Source: CAWGYT01 sp963826795
Lineage (GTDB): Bacteria; Planctomycetota; Planctomycetia; Pirellulales; Pirellulaceae
Assembly (NCBI GenBank): GCA_963826795.1
Contig: CAWGYT010000030.1
Location: 1-64,000 of the forward strand
Length of the DNA stretch: 64,000 nt
Direction: 5' to 3'
Shown here: piece by piece, positions 17,393 to 27,098 of the stretch
Layout: each line of letters starts with the position of its first letter
How positions within the stretch are numbered: position 1 is the first letter of the stretch
Program-made: the position numbers and the translations under genes
The notes under the pieces: model-generated
What the model saw: only the letters and a program-made list of their open reading frames with translations
What the model was told of the DNA's origin: nothing
The model's database searches: none

Positions 17393-19540
17393 TACTTTGG
17401 CATCGGTAGGATGATCAGGCCGTTTTCGGGGATTGAGACTTCGCCGGGTTTGCCGTTGATTCGATACTGGATTTTCAGTTGCTTCGGGCTTCCGGGGACT
17501 GGGTCGCCGCCGAATGCGGCGTTGAAGCTGGATGACGGGAGCGTGATGAGCGGCAGGTCTCCTGCTTGTTTTTGGACCGTCTCGGTTACGTCCCGCTGGG
17601 TGGCCCCCGAGCCGTACTGGGCTTTGACGATCTCGAGTTTCACGTTGCCGAATCCCGTTTTGGCGAGGGCTTCGCTGACGTCGACGCCGGCGCCGCCTAG
17701 CTTTTGGGCGATGACCAGCATTGTTTCCGTCGCCTGGTCTTTCAGCTTGGGGTCGTCGGCCGCGTTGATGGCCAGCTGGAAGGTGGCGGGGTTGGGGTAG
17801 CGTTTCAGCACGTCCAAAACCAACTTCTTCTCTGCGGTCTGACTGGCGGCTTCCATCGCCTGGCGGCACATTTCGGCACGTTCTTGATCCGGTAGGACGA
17901 ACTGCCGAGCGATCCGGATGTAGCCTCTTAGTGCCCGGACCTGGTATTTTTCGCCGGGGGCGGTTTTCGCTAGATCGAGCAGCACGGGCGCGGCGTCCGC
18001 CGTCATCCACTCGCCCAGCAGACGGCTGCTGACGTCTTGCAGTTCGGGGTCATCGTTCTTGGCCGCGGTGCCGAGGGTCTCGAGTGCCCGGGTTCCTCCC
18101 ATCGCGCCGAGGACTTCCAGCAGGGCGCTTTTTGTCGAGACGGACGATGTGCGTTCCAGGGCGGCGGCCAGCTGGGTGGCGCATGCTTCGCGGTCGGGCA
18201 TCCGCACGCTGGCGGCTTTGAGGGCCTGTCGGGCAGTTGTCGTGTCTTCCGGGTGTTGCGGTTCGACGACCTGCGAAATCAAGACCGACAGGTTGTCCAG
18301 CTTCACCGTCTCACCCAGGGCCGAGAGGGCGGCCAGGCGGACGGCTCGGTCGCCTTGGTTCAGCGCCTTGAGCAGGGCGGGGGTTGCGTCGATTCGCCTC
18401 TGTCCGACCACTTCGATCAACAACGGGTACACCGGGCCTTTGGCCTCGGACAGCAGCGCGACCAGCTGGCCGTCGACCTTCTCGCCCGGCAGTTCGGCAA
18501 GGGCCGCTCGGGTCGCCTCGGCCAGTTCGGCGTCGGGTTCGGTCGCAATCTCCAGCAGCGTGGCCAGGCACGAGCCGTCGCCCACGCGTCCGAGTGCGCC
18601 GATGGCCGCCAGTCGGACGCGTTTCGGGCCCTCTCCGGCCGCGCGGACGACGGCGGGCAGGACAACGGTTTCCGGACGGTCGGCCATGGCCTGGATCATC
18701 AGGGCGGCTCGGTCGGGAGTTGCTCCTTCCAATTGATTGGCCAGCGCCTTGTCAACTTGGCTGCCCGGAAACTCCCGGAAGGTGCTCAACGCCAACTGGA
18801 ACAGCGCCTTGTCGGGCGATTCGAACTGCTCGATCAAGAGCGGAATGCCCTCCTGGCCGCGAGCCAGGATCGCGCCGCGTGTCGCCTCCAGGATTCTCTG
18901 CTGTGGGAACGTCCGCCTGGCGGACTTCGTCATAGATTGCTGTCGCTTCCGCCGATTTGCCTTCTGCCAGTAAACGCTCGGCGCACAGCACGCAGCCTTC
19001 GGCGATTGCCGACCGAACGGCGGGCGAAGCGGATGTCAATGATTGTCGCAGAGCGCTGGCGGCGTTGGCCGTACCAATGCGACCGAGGGCAACCGCGGCG
19101 GCCGAGGCGACGTCCGCCTCTTGGTCCTGTAGGAAGGTCGTCAAGCGATCCACGGCGTCAACATCGCGCCGCACGCCAATTGAATTGATCGTGCCCACCA
19201 GCAGCCGGCCACGCAGCGAGTCGGTTGCCGTCCGCAGCGCCTCGTCCGATTCGCTGCCCGGAATCGCTTCCAGCGCGATCCGCGCCCACGAGGCCAATTG
19301 TTCGTCGGGCAGCAGTCGTGCCAGGTCCGGGACGGCGGCGCTGGAGCCATAAATTGCCAGTTGCTTGCATGTGATGGCCTTCTCGGATTTCGGCGCGTCC
19401 GAGCGAAGTACGGCGAGCAACTCGCTTTCTTTTTCGGGCGATGTACTCGGGCCGTCCGCGTCCACGGCAGTGGCACGCGTCGCCATGGCGGTGATGGCCA
19501 TCAAGAGAAGAAAACCAGTCCAGCGGCGATTTGTATGCAT
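17392..19540 (-). pseudogene. exported HEAT-repeat protein, one-base frameshift
   Basis: Signal peptide (MHTNRRWTGFLLLMAITAMAT) then about 650 residues of HEAT/PBS-lyase-type helical repeats with the recurring ...AL...LG.....A...L pattern (VASAAAVALGRIGTANAASALRQSL; RLAALSALGETVKLDNLSVL; LRGYIRIARQF). Planctomycete proteins of this kind act as protein-binding scaffolds outside the cytoplasm, often with PSCyt-type partners. The C-terminal ~60 residues (PGSPKQLKIQYRINGKPGEVSIPENGLIILPMPK) form a separate beta-rich end. The frame changes at 18904-18907; removing one C from the CCCA run restores ADVPQQRILEATRGA. Start at 19540 chosen from the signal peptide and an AGGA upstream. Confidence 0.82.
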
Positions 19541-19764
19541 GGTGATCAGTCCTAAACAAGGAGGACGGCGTGATTGCTTGAGTTGTCCGCGGTCGGCAAG
19601 TGCTCGAGCGGCTCGGTGACGATTCAGCGGAGTCGGCCAATGAGCCAATTGAGCGTTCGCCGGACCTCAAGTGGATTTCTTCGGTAGGGGCCAAGCGGGC
19701 CGGTGGTTGGACGCCGCCTGGTTGCTGCGTAGCCTGGTTGCTGCTGCATGGAGCAATCGCAAGC

Positions 19765-21051
19765 CTACAGTCGCCATGGTTCGCGGAGTGCTTCCGATCG
19801 CAAACGATTCGCCTGTTCGTCATTGATGAATTCGTTCCGCTGCAGGTCGTAGTTGACCTGGCGACCCAAGTGCAGCGCGATGTTGGCCGCGTGGCAGGCG
19901 ATGTGCGCGTTGCAGGCGGCGTCCGCGTTGCCCTTGGGTAGGGCGCGTGACTTGACGCAGTCCAGGAAATCCCGCACGTGGTAGGTGGCCGGATAGCCGC
20001 CGATCTCGGCGACCGTGCGACCGGCCAGCAAGGCCGGTGAACTCAACACCATTTTGCCGCTGTCACCGGCTTCGACCCAACCCGTCTCGCCTTCGAATCG
20101 GACCGGGCACGAGCCCAGGGGGATCCAGCCGGTCTCGCGGAAGATCAACTCGACCCCGTTCTCGTAACGGGCGACCAGCTGACCGTCCTTTGGCGCATCG
20201 TATTGAATCGGAGGTGGGCAATCGTCGACGGCCCATTGGCAAAGATCGACACAGTGCGATCCCCATTCCAGGACGCCGCCGCCGACCAGTCCGCCGCCCT
20301 TTTCGAAATTAAAGCCGTCGAGCAGTTTGGCGTTAAACGGTCGCCAGGCTGCGGGGCCGAGATACATATCCCAGTCGACCACTTCCGGATTCGGCGCAGG
20401 TTCGGCAGGCAGCCAGCCACTCATCATGGCCTGCATCCCGGCCGGGTGCGCGTAGACTTTCTTGAGCTTGCCCAGTTTGCCGGTTCGCGCCAGTTCGCAC
20501 GCAAACGCAAAGTGCGGGAGATTTCGTCGCTGCGTGCCTGCCTGGAACACGCGTCCCGTGCGGCGCATGGTTTCTGCCAGGATCAGGCTTTGAGCGATGT
20601 TTTTGGTGACGGGCTTCTCGCAGTACATGTCTTTGCCGGCCTTGGCGGCGGTCATGGCCGCTGTGGCATGCCAGTTCGGTCCCGTGGCGATCAAGACAGC
20701 ATCAATATCCTGACGGTCCAGCAACTCGCGAAAGTCGCGAACCATCTCGCAACGCTCGGTGCCGTACTTGCCATCGACCATTTTCTTGACGGCAAGGCGG
20801 CGGGCTTCTTTGACGTCACAAACGGCAGCGAACTGGACGTCGTCTTGCTCCAGGAAACAGCCCAGATCGTAGGTTCCGCGATTCCCGATGCCGATGCCGC
20901 CGACCACAATCCGCTCACTGGGCGCGACGACCCCGTTCAGCCCGAGGGCCGAGCTGGGAATGATCGTCGGTGCCACCATCGCGGCACTCGCAGCCGATAC
21001 CGTGGTCTTCAAAAACCGACGCCGATGAAGTTGCCTTGGCTTCTTCGACAT
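19765..21051 (-). CDS. Gfo/Idh/MocA family oxidoreductase, Tat-exported
   Basis: 428 residues. A twin-arginine signal (HRRRFLKTTVSAASAAMVAPTIIPSSA) is followed by the Rossmann motif VGGIGIGNRG, the EKPV motif (MYCEKPVTKNIAQS) with the lysine used by the family, and the C-terminal domain with WDMYLGPAAWRPFN and GGGVLEWGSHCVDLCQWA. This exported planctomycete subgroup resembles enzymes acting on sugars with a tightly bound NAD(P), but the substrate is unknown. The ATG at 21051 has AGGAG 7 bases upstream; the longer frame has no motif. Monocistronic as far as can be seen. Confidence 0.92.
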   Translation of the reverse strand: MSKKPRQLHRRRFLKTTVSAASAAMVAPTIIPSSALGLNGVVAPSERIVVGGIGIGNRGTYDLGCFLEQDDVQFAAVCDVKEARRLAVKKMVDGKYGTERCEMVRDFRELLDRQDIDAVLIATGPNWHATAAMTAAKAGKDMYCEKPVTKNIAQSLILAETMRRTGRVFQAGTQRRNLPHFAFACELARTGKLGKLKKVYAHPAGMQAMMSGWLPAEPAPNPEVVDWDMYLGPAAWRPFNAKLLDGFNFEKGGGLVGGGVLEWGSHCVDLCQWAVDDCPPPIQYDAPKDGQLVARYENGVELIFRETGWIPLGSCPVRFEGETGWVEAGDSGKMVLSSPALLAGRTVAEIGGYPATYHVRDFLDCVKSRALPKGNADAACNAHIACHAANIALHLGRQVNYDLQRNEFINDEQANRLRSEALREPWRL

Positions 21052-21448
21052 TGCTGATCTCCTGATCAAGTGGATCGCATCGCGTCCAGAAAAAGATGCG
21101 TTGCGCCGAACACCGCCTGGGTCCTCAAACGCAGCCGACACGAAATGCCTGGATGAACTTAAGTTGACAGCATACCGCCGTGAGATGCCCCTTACTACAT
21201 GCATCTGGCCCGTTTCTCGCGTTTTCGACAACTCGAACACGTATCTGCGCGAGCGTCGCGTCGGTGGGCCGACCGTCGAGGGTTGCCGTCGGCGTCTTTT
21301 TCGCCGAACTGGGCACATCGGTCCAGAGTCTCTGGCCTTGGCAAATTATTTTCTCAGAAAGTCTGGGCGCGTACAATCATGGAATTCGCAACAGGGGCGG
21401 AGGCGTGCTGCCTGCGCAAGGCCGTTTGTCCGCGCCCCGACGACGATG

Positions 21449-21520
21449 CCCGCCGCTTGCCGGCGGGAGTTTCACGCCCGCCCCCTGGATAAAGATGCCC
21501 GCCGGCGAGCGGCGGGCATC
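21449..21520. repeat. pair of opposed REP-like hairpins
   Basis: CCCGCCGCTTGCCGGCGGG and, about 30 bases on, its inverted counterpart CCCGCCGGCGAGCGGCGGG. The arrangement is that of a REPIN (two REP sequences facing each other). Confidence 0.75.
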
Positions 21521-21615
21521 GGGCGATACGGCTTCCGCTGCGGCCCTTAGGCTTGCGGCCGTTAGGCTGACTGCGATTGAGATATGCTCGTCATTCCAAA
21601 TCGGACTTCCCTCGG

Positions 21616-21792
21616 ATGAAGGCAACAGTGAACCACTCCCAGGAAAAATGCTCATCTTGGCGGCTCGGGCCAATTCTGTTGGTTGGCCTGGCGGGATTGG
21701 CTCAAGCCCTCGGAACACACGGCTCCTGCGAGCTGCATGCCGACACGCAGGAAATCGTCAACTGCGACGGTTACTCGTACCGACCTGGTTGA
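21616..21792 (+). CDS. possible small secreted protein, unknown
   Basis: 58 codons: a charged N-terminus, a hydrophobic stretch WRLGPILLVGLAGLAQALG that looks like a signal peptide with cleavage near AQALG, and a short mature part with three cysteines or near-cysteines (SCELHADTQEIVNCDGYSYRPG). No ribosome-binding site is obvious and I recognise no family. It could be the truncated start of a longer secreted gene. Confidence 0.3.
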   Translation: MKATVNHSQEKCSSWRLGPILLVGLAGLAQALGTHGSCELHADTQEIVNCDGYSYRPG

Positions 21793-22082
21793 AGCGGGAG
21801 ACTCGATCCCGCACGAATAGATTCACGGGGTCACCGGCAAACAGGCCGGCGTTCCGATGCAGGGCTGGAATGCCGCGATGTTCGCTGCCATCTTTTTGGC
21901 CTGCAAGATAAGCCGGTGCGATAGTCGCCGAGCCGCGTCATTGCGGACCGGCGGAACCGTCGCGTCCGGCGAGATCTTCCAAGCGGCTCGCCGGCGGATA
22001 GAATCAAGGCGGCCCGCGAACCGACCGTCGTAACTTTGCGACGTTCGGCCGTGGGTCCTCTTCTCAAATCAGGCGCAAGACT

Positions 22083-23063
22083 ATGCAGGGGCGTGCAGTC
22101 CGTCTTCTTATGGCGGGGTTTTTTGTCGGCGTTCCCGTGTTCGGACAAGACGCACGAGACAAGGCACCGTCGCCCGCCACCGCGCGTCAGGCGGCGGCGG
22201 TCTTGGACTTGTCCACGTTTCCGATGGTCGATCCCGATGGTGAGCCTAACGCTCGCGTGATCGCCTCGCAAAACTACTCGGCCAAGGGCAAGCTCTTGGA
22301 TGTCGCCCGCAAGGTGCGGGCTCAGTTGTTAGCGGCCGGCTTTCGCGAACTGGACGGCGCGTCTTTCGCTGAGCCATATGCCAACGCGACGTACCAGCGC
22401 GCGGGTTTCCTGGTCAGCCTGTCCGTTTCGCCGGGCAATAAGCCGGACGTCGTGAGTGTCTCCTTGAAGAACCACGGCAACCTGAACCTGCAGGCGATTC
22501 CCGTTCCCGCCGGCTCAAAGCTGCTATATTCGCTGCCCGTCGCCATCGCCTACGTGAGTGACCTGAGCGTGGAGGAGGCCGGCAAGGCTTGTCGCCGGCT
22601 GTTGGAAGCTCAAGGCTGGGAACCGTTCGGCGAGACGACCGTTTCGTTTTTCGTCAAGAAGAATGCGGTGCGCTTGCAAGTCATGGTCAACCCGGCTCCG
22701 GCCCAAGGCGGGAAGACCGCGATCCAGCTAGTCCCGGAGCAACTCTCGGCGGACTTGCCAGCTCCCGCTGACGCGGAGTCGCTTCAGTACGCTGATTCCA
22801 CCGGCGGGATGCTGTTTGACAGTCGAAAATCGCAGGCGGAGCTGATTGCTTACTTCAAGGAAGTCTTGAAAGGGGCAACGTGGGAAGCGACCACGGAGAA
22901 TCCGATCCGGATCGATTTTCGCGATCATCTGATTTTTCGGAACCCCGGCAAGGAATTGATCGAGATCCAGTTCTATCCGGTGGACGAGAAGATTCGCGTC
23001 GATTTGAGGTATCAATCGGCGGCGCAGGTGGAGGCGGCCGCTGAGGCAGAAGGAAAAGAGTGA
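22083..23063 (+). CDS. secreted protein of unknown function
   Basis: 326 residues with a short signal peptide (RLLMAGFFVGVPVFG). Two related segments can be seen, each of the form LLDVARKVRAQLLAAGFRELDGASFAEPYANATYQRAGFLVSLSV and EEAGKACRRLLEAQGWEPFGETTVSFFVKKNAVRLQVMV, so the protein may be an internal repeat of an alpha/beta domain; a third partial one follows (LIAYFKEVLKGATWEATTENPIRIDFRDHLIFRNPGKELIEIQFY). I do not recognise the family. It is convergent with the phosphofructokinase gene (20 bases between stops). Confidence 0.75.
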   Translation: MQGRAVRLLMAGFFVGVPVFGQDARDKAPSPATARQAAAVLDLSTFPMVDPDGEPNARVIASQNYSAKGKLLDVARKVRAQLLAAGFRELDGASFAEPYANATYQRAGFLVSLSVSPGNKPDVVSVSLKNHGNLNLQAIPVPAGSKLLYSLPVAIAYVSDLSVEEAGKACRRLLEAQGWEPFGETTVSFFVKKNAVRLQVMVNPAPAQGGKTAIQLVPEQLSADLPAPADAESLQYADSTGGMLFDSRKSQAELIAYFKEVLKGATWEATTENPIRIDFRDHLIFRNPGKELIEIQFYPVDEKIRVDLRYQSAAQVEAAAEAEGKE

Positions 23064-23083
23064 CCCCTTTTCCCAACACGTCA

Positions 23084-24211
23084 CTAGGATTCGTCGCCCA
23101 GGCAGACGCCCGTTAGTCGCGCTGTGCTGACCCATTGGTGGTCCAGCGGGACCAGTTTTTTCTTGCCGGCGACTTCCGCCAAGGGAATCGGTTGAACACC
23201 ATCGCCTCGGGCGGCGATCATCACGCCGTAAACTTCGTTTCGGAGAAGTTCGGCGCAGGCGGTGCCCAGTCGCGTGGCGAGAATCCGATCGGCGGCGCTC
23301 GGCGTGCCGCCACGCTGGAGGTGGCCCAAGATGGTCAGCCGCGACTCGATCCCCGTCAACTCCTCGAGCTGTTTCGTCAGCTTGACCGTGTGCCCAACAT
23401 GTCCTTCGTGGAATTGGGCAAGTCGCGCTGATGCTTCCTTTCGTTCGGATTTGGATTGGGCGAACTTCTTCTGATGGACTAGCGCCTCGATCGCTTCCGC
23501 CTCGTCACGCGTCATCGCACCCTCGGCGACCGCCACGATGCTAAAACGCCGGCCGCGCTGCGCTCGATGGCGGATCGCATCGGCGATGATCTCGATCGAG
23601 TACGGGATCTCGGGAATCAGAATCACGTCGGCGCCGCCGGCGATGCCCGCACCCAATGCCAACCAGCCGGCCCGATGTCCCATCGTTTCGACGACAATGA
23701 TGCGGTGATGACTCGTCGCAGTCGAATGCAGTCGGTCAATCGCTTCGGTGGCGATCTGCAGCGCCGTATCGAAACCGAACGAGACGTCCGTTCCGTGAAT
23801 GTCGTTGTCGATCGTTTTGGGAAGTGTGACGACGTTCAGGCCTGATTCCGAAAGGCGAATTGCATTTTTCTGCGTGCCGCCGCCGCCGATGCAAACGATC
23901 GCGCTCAGCCCATACCGGCGGTAAGTCTCCACCGCGGATTCGGTCATATTCTCGATCTTGTTGCCGATCGCCATTTTGTGCGGTTTGTCACGGCTGGTGC
24001 CCAGAATCGTCCCGCCGTCCGTGAGGATGCCAACCAGCTCGTCGCCGGTAAATCGCAGCACGCGATCTTGAACCAGCCCGCGGAAGCCTTCGCGAAAGCC
24101 GACCACCGACATCTGGAACTCGTCCATGGCCGCCTTGCCAACGCCACGGATCGCCGCGTTCAGTCCCGGACAGTCACCGCCACTGGTGAGGATGCCAATC
24201 GATCGGTGCAT
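23084..24211 (-). CDS. pfkA: 6-phosphofructokinase
   Basis: 375 residues. Phosphorylates fructose 6-phosphate to the 1,6-bisphosphate in glycolysis. Motifs: GGDCPGLNA (11-19), GGTILGTSR (66-74), the fructose-6-phosphate site PKTIDNDIHGTD (131-142), ETMGHRAGWLALGAGIAGGAD and GHLQRGGTPSAADR. The phosphoryl-donor loop reads IGGGGTQKNA at 108-117, where ATP enzymes usually have GGDGS and pyrophosphate enzymes GGDD, so the donor cannot be assigned from sequence alone. Start ATG has GAGGGA 4 bases upstream. Confidence 0.92.
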   Translation of the reverse strand: MHRSIGILTSGGDCPGLNAAIRGVGKAAMDEFQMSVVGFREGFRGLVQDRVLRFTGDELVGILTDGGTILGTSRDKPHKMAIGNKIENMTESAVETYRRYGLSAIVCIGGGGTQKNAIRLSESGLNVVTLPKTIDNDIHGTDVSFGFDTALQIATEAIDRLHSTATSHHRIIVVETMGHRAGWLALGAGIAGGADVILIPEIPYSIEIIADAIRHRAQRGRRFSIVAVAEGAMTRDEAEAIEALVHQKKFAQSKSERKEASARLAQFHEGHVGHTVKLTKQLEELTGIESRLTILGHLQRGGTPSAADRILATRLGTACAELLRNEVYGVMIAARGDGVQPIPLAEVAGKKKLVPLDHQWVSTARLTGVCLGDES

Positions 24212-24425
24212 GATTCCCTCGATAATCGGGCCGCGATGGAGGGGCTTGGAGCATGTCCCCGAGCATAAACAATACGTTACCCCGGCAATAGGGCTCGGGC
24301 CTCCGCCTGATGGCCACGCTGCGTAGCCGGGTCAGGGTCCTCTGTGTTACAATCGGGGCCGAGGGTGAGGGGCCCGATTGATGGTCGAGGGACATCAGTT
24401 CAGGGACATCAGTTGAGGGACAGAA

Positions 24426-27098
24426 ATGGGGATGGAAATGGCGCGCATGGGCTTTCTTCGATCGCTTCTCGTCCGGCTCATTGCGGTTGGCGTTGCAGGC
24501 GGGGCGCTGCCGCCCGGATCTCGCGCGGAGTCGCCACCTCCCGGTCAGGCGCTGTATTCGCAGAAGTGTGCGAGCTGTCACGCGGCGGATGGCCAGGGCG
24601 TCGTCGGCAACTACGAAGTGCCGCTGGCCGGAGCGAGGTCGGTCGACGAATTGACCCGCCTGATCGAGCGGACCATGCCGGAGGGCGAGCCGGAAAACTG
24701 CGTGGGCGACGAAGCACGGCAGGTGGCGGCCTACATCTATGACGCGTTCTATTCGCCGACGGCTCGACAACGCCTGGGACTCGACCCGGTGCAGAAGGTT
24801 GAGCTGATGCGTTTGACCGTGCCCCAGTATCGTAACGCCGTCGCCGACTTGATCGGCCGCTTCACGCCCGACCCCGCCGAAACCCGGCAGCTGCTTGCGG
24901 AACGAGAGCCATCGCGTCGACGTCGTCGTCCGGAAGGCAGACGCGCGAATCGCGACGGGTCCAATCGCGACGGGTCCAATCGCGACGGGGCGAACTCGGC
25001 GAGCGACGCGGTCGAAGCGGGACTGCGCGGCAGCTACTATTCGTCCAAGGGGATGAGCAAGGCTGACTCGCTTTCGTTCGAGCGGATCGATGGGCGGATG
25101 GAATTCGACTTCCAGGAAGGGGCGCCGGCGGAGGGAATTCCCACCGACCAGTTCGCGATCGTCTGGGAGGGCGCGCTCGCTGCCCGAACGACCGGTGAAT
25201 ACCTGTTCCGAATCACGACTCCCAATGGAGCCCGCCTGTACCTGAACGACGATCCGACATCCGGTCTCCGCAAGCTGCGGGACGACAGCTCCGCTGCCGG
25301 CCAGTCCGCGCTGGTCGACGCCTGGGTCAGTTCCAAGCAGCTGCGCGAGGTATCGGCGAGCATTTCGTTGCTGGGCGGACGCCTGTACCCCTTGCGGCTT
25401 GAGTTCTTCAAATATCAAGAGCCGACCGCGTCGCTCAAAGTTGAATGGAAGCCTCCGCACGGTGCTTGGTCCGTGCTCGATCAGTATGACTTGACGACGG
25501 CCGATGTGAGTCGAACGTTCGTGCTGGAAACGGCCTTCCCGGCCGACGACCGCAGTCTGGGCTACGAGCGAGGCAGTTCGATCTCGCACGAGTGGCAGGT
25601 GGCCGCGGCCAACGCTGCCGTGCGGGTCGCGGACGAAGTGGTCGATCGCCTTGACCTGTTGAGCGGTGAGCTGAGTGTGGCCCCATCCGATCAGGAGCCC
25701 CGGTCCGATGCGGATTCGGATTCGAGGTCGGATTCGAGTTCTGATTCGCCGTCGACTGAGTCTTCCGAAGACGCGGCGAATCGGCAGCAACGTTTGCAGG
25801 ATTTTGTCGTGCGTTTCGCGGAGGTTGCCTTTCGCCAGCCGCTGACCGCCGAGCAACAGGCACGACTGCGGGAGTTGCCGTTCGCGGGCGAGTCGTCACC
25901 CGAGGCGGCTGTGCGGCGGGCGATCGTCTGGATTCTTTGCTCGCCGGGATTCGTCTACGCCGATTTGACACCTCCCGATGCGTCACCTAGCCAGGATGCA
26001 ATTGCGGCCCGTCTGGCTTTGACCTTGTGGGATTCGCTGCCGGACGCTGAGTTGGCTGCCGCGGCCGAGGCGGGAGAGTTGGCGTCGGCCGAGCAAGTCG
26101 AAGCCCAGGCGCGGCGAATGCTGCGAGATGGACGGGCACGCGCCAAGATGCGAGGTTTCTTCCAACACTGGCTGGAATTGGAAGAACGCGACTTGTCCAA
26201 AGACGAACAGATGTTTCCGGATTTCGACGAGCACGTGATCGCGGATCTGCGGAAGTCGCTTGAGCTGTTCCTGGAAGACGTGGTTTGGAGCGAAGCTTCG
26301 GACTACCGCGAGCTGTTGTCGGCCGACTATCTGCTGCTCAATGATCGATTGGTTCAGATGTACACACCGCCGAATCCCCCGGGCTCCGCGGATCAGGCGG
26401 AAGCGTCGACCGTCGCCGATTTGCTTTCGCCGGCCGGGGAATTTCGGCGAATGACGTTCGCCGGACAAGTGCGCGCCGGCGTGCTCACTCACCCTTACCT
26501 TTTGAGCGCCTTCGCGTACCATGACAATACTTCACCGATCCACCGCGGCGTGTTTCTGACTCGCAACGTGGTGGGAAGGGCGCTCAAGCCGCCGCCGGTC
26601 GCCGTGGCGTTCAAGAACGACGAGTTCGCGCCGGATTTGACGATGCGTGAAAAGGTGACTCAATTGACACGCGACGCCAATTGCATGGCCTGCCATTCGG
26701 TGATCAATCCCCTCGGATTCGCGCTGGAAAACTACGACGCCGTGGGGCGTTGGCGAACGAGTGAATCCGAAAAGGCGCTCGACACTCGCAGTCAATACAC
26801 GACCGAGAACGGCGAAACGGTGGAAGTGGACAGCGCGCGCGACATTTCTGAGTTGGCGTTGTCCAGCGAATCCGCTCACCGCTCCTTTGTCGTTCAGTTG
26901 GTGCAACATCTGACGAAGCAATCGCCCGGTGCGTACGGGCCGGCCACCGTGGAACGGATGCGAGCCGCGTTTGAAGCGGACCAATTCAACATTCAGAATC
27001 TAATGGTGCGGATCGCGGTCTTGGCTGCCACGCACGGCAGTTCGACGTCGCCAATCCCCGCCGCGAATTCCCCGCAGTTTGAGGAGGCCAGTTTGTGA
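24426..27098 (+). CDS. DUF1592/DUF1588/DUF1585 planctomycete cytochrome with PA14 domain
   Basis: 890 residues, exported (signal in the first ~35). A c-type haem motif CASCH lies near residue 48, then DUF1587, a PA14 carbohydrate-binding-type domain (about 200-350; GLRGSYYSSKGMS, GEYLFRITTPNGARLYLNDD), DUF1595 and DUF1592 (LRKSLELFLEDVVWSEASDYRELLSADYLLLNDRL), DUF1588 (AYHDNTSPIHRGVFLTRNVVGRALKPPP), a second CMACH haem motif with INPLGFALENYDAVGRWR and DUF1585 at the end. The stop codon overlaps the GTG of the DUF1552 gene, a tight two-gene operon. The family is a planctomycete speciality, thought to be a periplasmic redox partner for polymer breakdown. Which of several in-frame ATGs within the first eight codons is used is unclear. 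Confidence 0.92.
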   Translation: MGMEMARMGFLRSLLVRLIAVGVAGGALPPGSRAESPPPGQALYSQKCASCHAADGQGVVGNYEVPLAGARSVDELTRLIERTMPEGEPENCVGDEARQVAAYIYDAFYSPTARQRLGLDPVQKVELMRLTVPQYRNAVADLIGRFTPDPAETRQLLAEREPSRRRRRPEGRRANRDGSNRDGSNRDGANSASDAVEAGLRGSYYSSKGMSKADSLSFERIDGRMEFDFQEGAPAEGIPTDQFAIVWEGALAARTTGEYLFRITTPNGARLYLNDDPTSGLRKLRDDSSAAGQSALVDAWVSSKQLREVSASISLLGGRLYPLRLEFFKYQEPTASLKVEWKPPHGAWSVLDQYDLTTADVSRTFVLETAFPADDRSLGYERGSSISHEWQVAAANAAVRVADEVVDRLDLLSGELSVAPSDQEPRSDADSDSRSDSSSDSPSTESSEDAANRQQRLQDFVVRFAEVAFRQPLTAEQQARLRELPFAGESSPEAAVRRAIVWILCSPGFVYADLTPPDASPSQDAIAARLALTLWDSLPDAELAAAAEAGELASAEQVEAQARRMLRDGRARAKMRGFFQHWLELEERDLSKDEQMFPDFDEHVIADLRKSLELFLEDVVWSEASDYRELLSADYLLLNDRLVQMYTPPNPPGSADQAEASTVADLLSPAGEFRRMTFAGQVRAGVLTHPYLLSAFAYHDNTSPIHRGVFLTRNVVGRALKPPPVAVAFKNDEFAPDLTMREKVTQLTRDANCMACHSVINPLGFALENYDAVGRWRTSESEKALDTRSQYTTENGETVEVDSARDISELALSSESAHRSFVVQLVQHLTKQSPGAYGPATVERMRAAFEADQFNIQNLMVRIAVLAATHGSSTSPIPAANSPQFEEASL

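Larger units (their letters stand above)
21052..22082. other. 1-kb intergenic region with REP-like hairpins
   Basis: Contains an opposed pair of REP-like hairpins (21449-21467 with loop CTTGC and 21496-21514 with loop GCGAG) and a possible small secreted ORF at 21616. The rest shows no coding signal I can support. Confidence 0.5.

Noticed and set aside
24174..25856. 560-codon minus-strand open frame
   Set aside because: Antisense to the DUF1592 cytochrome gene; low-complexity arginine-rich translation.
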